Under the pieces are notes generated by a model. That model was not told where the DNA came from. It made no database searches and was given only the letters and a program-made list of their open reading frames with translations. Of a DNA stretch of 9,793 nt, positions 6,520 to 9,793 are shown piece by piece. Source of the stretch: JADHUC01 sp964617665 (lineage in GTDB: Bacteria; Planctomycetota; Planctomycetia; Pirellulales; Pirellulaceae); the NCBI GenBank assembly GCA_964617665.1, contig CAZUAH010000519.1, forward strand, positions 1-9,793. The letters run 5' to 3'. The translations under genes were made by a program, and so were the position numbers. Position 1 is the first letter of the stretch; every line of letters starts with the position of its first letter.

Positions 6520-6539
6520 GCGATCGTCTGATCGTATCA
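6511..6539. promoter_or_regulatory. Operator-like palindrome in the divergent intergenic region
   Basis: TGATAC (6511-6516) and its exact reverse complement GTATCA (6534-6539) flank a core containing the palindrome CGATCG (6521-6526). The core also shows a direct repeat: GATCGTCT then GATCGTAT (6522-6537). The site overlaps the candidate -10 box and start of the rightward promoter, which is a typical place for a repressor. No regulator gene is visible in the window. Confidence 0.33.
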
Positions 6540-6573
6540 CCGGCGCCCGCCACGCTTGCCGCGTCACAATAAG

Positions 6574-6578
6574 AAAGG
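6574..6578 (+). promoter_or_regulatory. Ribosome binding site deciding the start of the large hydrolase
   Basis: AAAGG with eight bases to ATG 6587. The alternative GTG at 6578 overlaps this site, so ATG 6587 is preferred. Confidence 0.55.
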
Positions 6579-6586
6579 TGACACGC

Positions 6587-9100
6587 ATGTTGCTTCGCAC
6601 GAAGTTCCAAATCGCTTTCGCGCTTTCGGTATGGATGCTCACAACCACCGCTTACGCCGATCGCCTGCTTCTTCAGGTCGAGGATTTCGACGGACCATGG
6701 CGACGGCAGACCAACATCTCCGGCTATTTGGGACAAGGCTTCTGCACGTCGAATGCCAACCCAAACGTGGCATCAACCTCGATGCGAAAAACGGTTCGGA
6801 TTGACCAGGGCGGTCGCCACGTCGTGTGGTTGCGCGGGTACACTTCAGCCAACTCGCGCAGGGCATTGCAGATGGAGGCGGGAGGCAAGCGTTTGGCGAT
6901 CACGCACAAGGACACTCGCCGTCGCTGGATTTGGGAGAAGGCCGGCGAGGTACAACTGGATGAAGGACCCGTCGAGATCGTCGTCCACGACGCGGATGTG
7001 GGCTTCGAGACGGCGGACGCCGTTCTGCTGACCGACGATGCAGACGAAGACCCCATGGCCGACGAGCGGCTTTGGTCCATCTATCCAGACAACTTGCCGG
7101 ACAAGGCCAATGCGTTGCGATTCAACATCGACGCCTGTGTCGCCCTCACACAGGGATGGTCCGATCCGGAAAACCTCGAGCAATGGGAAGCTCGTCGTGC
7201 AGCGGTAGGGCCAGCGTTGCGACGAGCGCTGGGATTCGATCCTTGGCCCGAAAAGACGCCTCTTGACGCACGTATCACAGGACGACGCGACCGCGAGACC
7301 TACGTGATCGAGAACCTCTTGTTCCAGAGCAAGCCGCAATTCTACGTGACCGCCAATGTCTACGCTCCCAAACAGGCACAGCGACCGCTTCCGGCGATCG
7401 TGGTCACAGCCGGGCACGCGATGCAGCAAGGCAAGAACTACGATCTATATCGAACCGCCCAACTCGGCTTGGTCCACCAAGGATTCCTGGTCCTGGCATA
7501 CGATCCGGTTGGCCAAGGAGAACGACGATTGCCGGGCAATTCGCACGACGTTAGTTATGCGGCGCTGCTAACCGGGAAATCGAATCTGCACTACATGGTC
7601 TGGGACAGCATTCGGGCGGTTGATTATCTGCTTTCTCGCGATGATGTGGACCCGGATCGAATCGGCCTGACGGGCAACTCAGGCGGCGGACTGAACACGA
7701 TGTACACAATGCCGGTCGAACCGCGGTTTGCGGTCGGTGCTTCATTCTGCTGCCTGTGTTCGTACGAAGCCTGGATTGCTGATGGCGGCAATCATTGCAT
7801 CTGCAACCATTTGCCTGGAGCCTGTCGCGAGTTCGAGCAATTTGAATTCGTTGGACTTTGCACGCCACGCCCCTTCTTGGCAGGCAACGGGGCAAAGGAC
7901 CCAATCTTTCCCGTAGCCGGTGTACGAAAGACGATCGAACGCGCCCGCAAGATCTACACTCTTTACGATGTGGCCGACCGAGTCAATCTGCACGAGGCAC
8001 CGTTACCGCATGGCTGGTCCGACCCGTTGCGCGAAGCAGCCTACGGCTGGTTCGACCGCTGGCTGCAGAATCGCGGCGACGGCGCACCGCGTGCAGAGCC
8101 TGAACTGGAACTAGAGGACGTACAGTCGCCCGACCTGCAAGTGCTGAAGGACGGCAAGATGCCGGACGACGCAAAGGCCTACGTCGGTCTGGTGCGCGAG
8201 GAAGCCAATCGACTGATCGCTTCGTATCCGCCGGTGCCGGACGATGAAGTCGGCCGGAAGGCTTGGTCAGCAGCACTTCGTCAGGAGCTCTGGAAACTGC
8301 TGGGCGGCAAGCCGCAAGACTCTGAACCGGTGGCCGAGTCGTTAGGTACGTCGAAGTGGAATGGCAATACGGTCGAACGCTTGACCATCCAAACAGAAAA
8401 GACACTGCAAGTACCGGCTTTTCTGATTCGGCCGGAGCATGCGCCTTCACCGCTACGGGCTGTTGTCATGCTGGACGACGAAGGCAAGCAGACGATTCGT
8501 CACTCGAAGGTCACCAATGGGCTGTTGGACCGCGGCATCGCCGTGCTTGCCCTGGACGTGCGCGGCTTGGGCGAAGTCCGGGTGCACGAGAATCACTGTG
8601 CCAGCGACGCGATCGTCTTGGGACGTCCCATGTTGGCCCAACAAGCCTGGGACGTAGTGTGTGCAGTCCGCTGCCTCGCGCCGCGAGAGGATATCGACGG
8701 CAGTCACATCGCAGTCTACGGTCGCGGAAACACGGGAATAATCGCTACGTTGGCTGGGGCATTATCCAACGACATTGCCGCGGCCGTTGCCGAAGGATCG
8801 ACAGGAAGCTTCCTGCACACCATCGCCGATCCCCTACCAAATCCGAGATGGATCTACGCGCCCAACATCCTGAAAGTCGCCGACGTGCCGCAGTTAATCA
8901 CACTCTATACCGACCGCCGGTTTCTTTTAGTCAATCCCACCGGATTGAACGGCGTTCGACTGTCGGAAACCGACGTGGACAAGCTTCTCGGACAGACAGG
9001 TCTCGCAGCATCGGTCACGACGTGTATTGACGAATCGCCCGCGCGCACGATTGTCGGATTTCTCGCCGGTGCCACGGCCGACGAAGGCTTGGACAAGTAG
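6587..9100 (+). CDS. Secreted alpha/beta-hydrolase with N-terminal beta-sandwich and degenerate second hydrolase domain
   Basis: 837 residues. A compact Sec signal (1-24, cleavage after AYA) is followed by a beta-rich region (about 26-155, starting LLLQVEDFDGPW) that looks like a carbohydrate-binding-type sandwich, an inference from its strand pattern. The catalytic alpha/beta-hydrolase (about 195-500) has VVTAGHA (272-278), DPVGQGERR (306-314), the nucleophile elbow GNSGGG with Ser365, an HCICNH motif (403-408), Asp438 in AKDPIFP and His475 in PLPHGW: a full triad. The C-terminal part (about 590-830) repeats the fold, with LDVRGLGEVR (656-665), but its elbow reads GRGNTG (712-717) with Gly714 where Ser is expected. 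It is a paralogue of the gene at 2714-4792, with an extra N-terminal domain. Acetyl-xylan-esterase-like or S9-like ester hydrolysis on an extracellular or periplasmic polymer is the best guess. It diverges from the ceramidase-family gene and is followed 82 nt later by a beta-propeller gene. Confidence 0.88.
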   Translation: MLLRTKFQIAFALSVWMLTTTAYADRLLLQVEDFDGPWRRQTNISGYLGQGFCTSNANPNVASTSMRKTVRIDQGGRHVVWLRGYTSANSRRALQMEAGGKRLAITHKDTRRRWIWEKAGEVQLDEGPVEIVVHDADVGFETADAVLLTDDADEDPMADERLWSIYPDNLPDKANALRFNIDACVALTQGWSDPENLEQWEARRAAVGPALRRALGFDPWPEKTPLDARITGRRDRETYVIENLLFQSKPQFYVTANVYAPKQAQRPLPAIVVTAGHAMQQGKNYDLYRTAQLGLVHQGFLVLAYDPVGQGERRLPGNSHDVSYAALLTGKSNLHYMVWDSIRAVDYLLSRDDVDPDRIGLTGNSGGGLNTMYTMPVEPRFAVGASFCCLCSYEAWIADGGNHCICNHLPGACREFEQFEFVGLCTPRPFLAGNGAKDPIFPVAGVRKTIERARKIYTLYDVADRVNLHEAPLPHGWSDPLREAAYGWFDRWLQNRGDGAPRAEPELELEDVQSPDLQVLKDGKMPDDAKAYVGLVREEANRLIASYPPVPDDEVGRKAWSAALRQELWKLLGGKPQDSEPVAESLGTSKWNGNTVERLTIQTEKTLQVPAFLIRPEHAPSPLRAVVMLDDEGKQTIRHSKVTNGLLDRGIAVLALDVRGLGEVRVHENHCASDAIVLGRPMLAQQAWDVVCAVRCLAPREDIDGSHIAVYGRGNTGIIATLAGALSNDIAAAVAEGSTGSFLHTIADPLPNPRWIYAPNILKVADVPQLITLYTDRRFLLVNPTGLNGVRLSETDVDKLLGQTGLAASVTTCIDESPARTIVGFLAGATADEGLDK

Positions 9101-9166
9101 TTGCCAACGGGGCAGGACGCGACGTCCGCTGGCCGGTAGGTTAGGGACACGCTAAGATCTCGTGAG

Positions 9167-9174
9167 AAAAGGAG
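9167..9174 (+). promoter_or_regulatory. Strong Shine-Dalgarno of the beta-propeller gene
   Basis: AAAAGGAG with eight bases to ATG 9183; it fixes the start of the incomplete gene. Confidence 0.7.
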
Positions 9175-9182
9175 CTTGAGCC

Positions 9183-9793
9183 ATGCTACGTCCAATAGTT
9201 GTCATCCTATCGGCCCTGATGGTTCTAACACTCACGAATACGCCCTCCACCGGCGCGGACGCCCATTGGCCGTGCTGGCGCGGTCCGGGGCGTGACGGAT
9301 GGGTAAGCGGATTCCAACCGCCAGCGCAGTGGCCGGAACGGCTGGAGCGCGTTTGGCAGGTCGAGGTTGGTGAGGGCTACGCGTCCCCGGTCGTTTCTGG
9401 CGGCTGCGTCTACCAACACGCTCGGCAAGGTGAAGACGAGGTGGTCTGGTGCCTCGACCTCGAAACCGGCGCCCTCAAGTGGCGTCAGAGCAATGCCGTT
9501 CCATTCAAAATGGGATCGGGTGGGGAACTTCACGGCAAGGGGCCAAAGTCGTCGCCGGCCCTTGTCGACGGCAGGCTCTTCACGATGAGCATCACAGGGC
9601 TGCTCTCTGCTTGGGATGCAGAATCCGGCGAACCTCTCTGGCGCCGTGACTACGACTCGCGGTTCGAGAAGAGCCATCCATATTGGGGCACAGCGAATTC
9701 TCCGCTGGTCGACGGCAATCGCGTCGTCGCCCATTTCGGCACAGATGAACTCGGCGCCCTGATAGCCCTCGATGTCGAAAGTGGAAAGGAAGT
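9183..9793 (+). CDS. PQQ-like beta-propeller repeat protein, secreted (3' part outside window)
   Basis: 203 codons are present before the right edge cuts the gene; relatives are about 400 residues or more. A Sec signal (hydrophobic residues 4-17, cleavage probably after STGA, 22-25) precedes HWPCWRGPGRDG (28-39), the opening motif of the planctomycete PQQ-binding-like/BamB-like propeller family, with Cys31 where Gln is common. Propeller blades follow: VWCLDLETGALKWR (88-101), SSPALVDGRLFTMSITG (123-139) leading to LSAWDAESGEPLWRRD (141-156), then NSPLVDGNRVVAHFG (172-186) and ALIALDVESGKE (192-203). The A-x-D-x-x-[ST]-G-[EAK] turns are those of PQQ-like repeats. Such propellers act either as scaffolds or as parts of quinoprotein-like enzymes; with no cofactor ligands visible here, no enzymatic role is assigned. 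It lies 82 nt after the hydrolase on the same strand, so co-transcription is possible, although it has its own strong ribosome site. Confidence 0.92.
   Translation, partial: MLRPIVVILSALMVLTLTNTPSTGADAHWPCWRGPGRDGWVSGFQPPAQWPERLERVWQVEVGEGYASPVVSGGCVYQHARQGEDEVVWCLDLETGALKWRQSNAVPFKMGSGGELHGKGPKSSPALVDGRLFTMSITGLLSAWDAESGEPLWRRDYDSRFEKSHPYWGTANSPLVDGNRVVAHFGTDELGALIALDVESGKE

Overview
The window most likely comes from a planctomycete, probably of the Pirellulaceae type, though I cannot name a genus. Four things point that way: a DUF1559 pseudopilin-like protein with the H-X9-DG C-terminal motif, a Tat-exported Gfo/Idh/MocA oxidoreductase, a secreted neutral/alkaline-ceramidase-family protein, and a PQQ-type beta-propeller opening with a WPxWRGPxRDG motif. 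This identification rests on protein families and not on any marker gene. No rRNA, tRNA, CRISPR array, transposase or phage gene is visible.

Layout. A minus-strand block fills the left two thirds. Read in its direction of transcription (high to low coordinates) it holds: a ceramidase-family hydrolase (6376-4862); 69 nt later a secreted two-domain alpha/beta-hydrolase (4792-2714); after a 280-nt gap a DUF1559 protein (2433-1429); 17 nt later a 49-residue lipoprotein (1411-1262); then a 344-nt non-coding stretch full of inverted repeats; and last a Gfo/Idh/MocA oxidoreductase (917 to beyond base 1). On the plus strand, diverging from the ceramidase-family gene, lie a second and larger two-domain alpha/beta-hydrolase (6587-9100) and, 82 nt later, the start of a PQQ-like beta-propeller protein (9183 to beyond the right edge).

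Almost every protein has an export signal: Sec for the three hydrolases and the propeller, Tat for the oxidoreductase, a prepilin-like signal for DUF1559 and a lipobox for the small protein. This suggests a cell-envelope or periplasmic set of esterase/amidase-type hydrolases plus redox proteins, plausibly for breakdown of an extracellular polymer or lipid. The substrate cannot be read from the sequence. The two alpha/beta-hydrolases are paralogues: each has an intact catalytic N-terminal half carrying an H-C-x-C-N-H motif and a C-terminal half that looks like a second hydrolase fold without its serine. They flank the ceramidase-family gene and may share a divergent control region (6377-6586) with a consensus TTGACA -35 box for the leftward unit and a palindrome over the candidate rightward promoter.

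The points most worth following are the chain of inverted repeats at 983-1190, the altered nucleophile motif of the ceramidase-family protein, the shared HCxCNH motif and dead second domain of the paired hydrolases, and the tiny lipoprotein that standard length cut-offs would miss.
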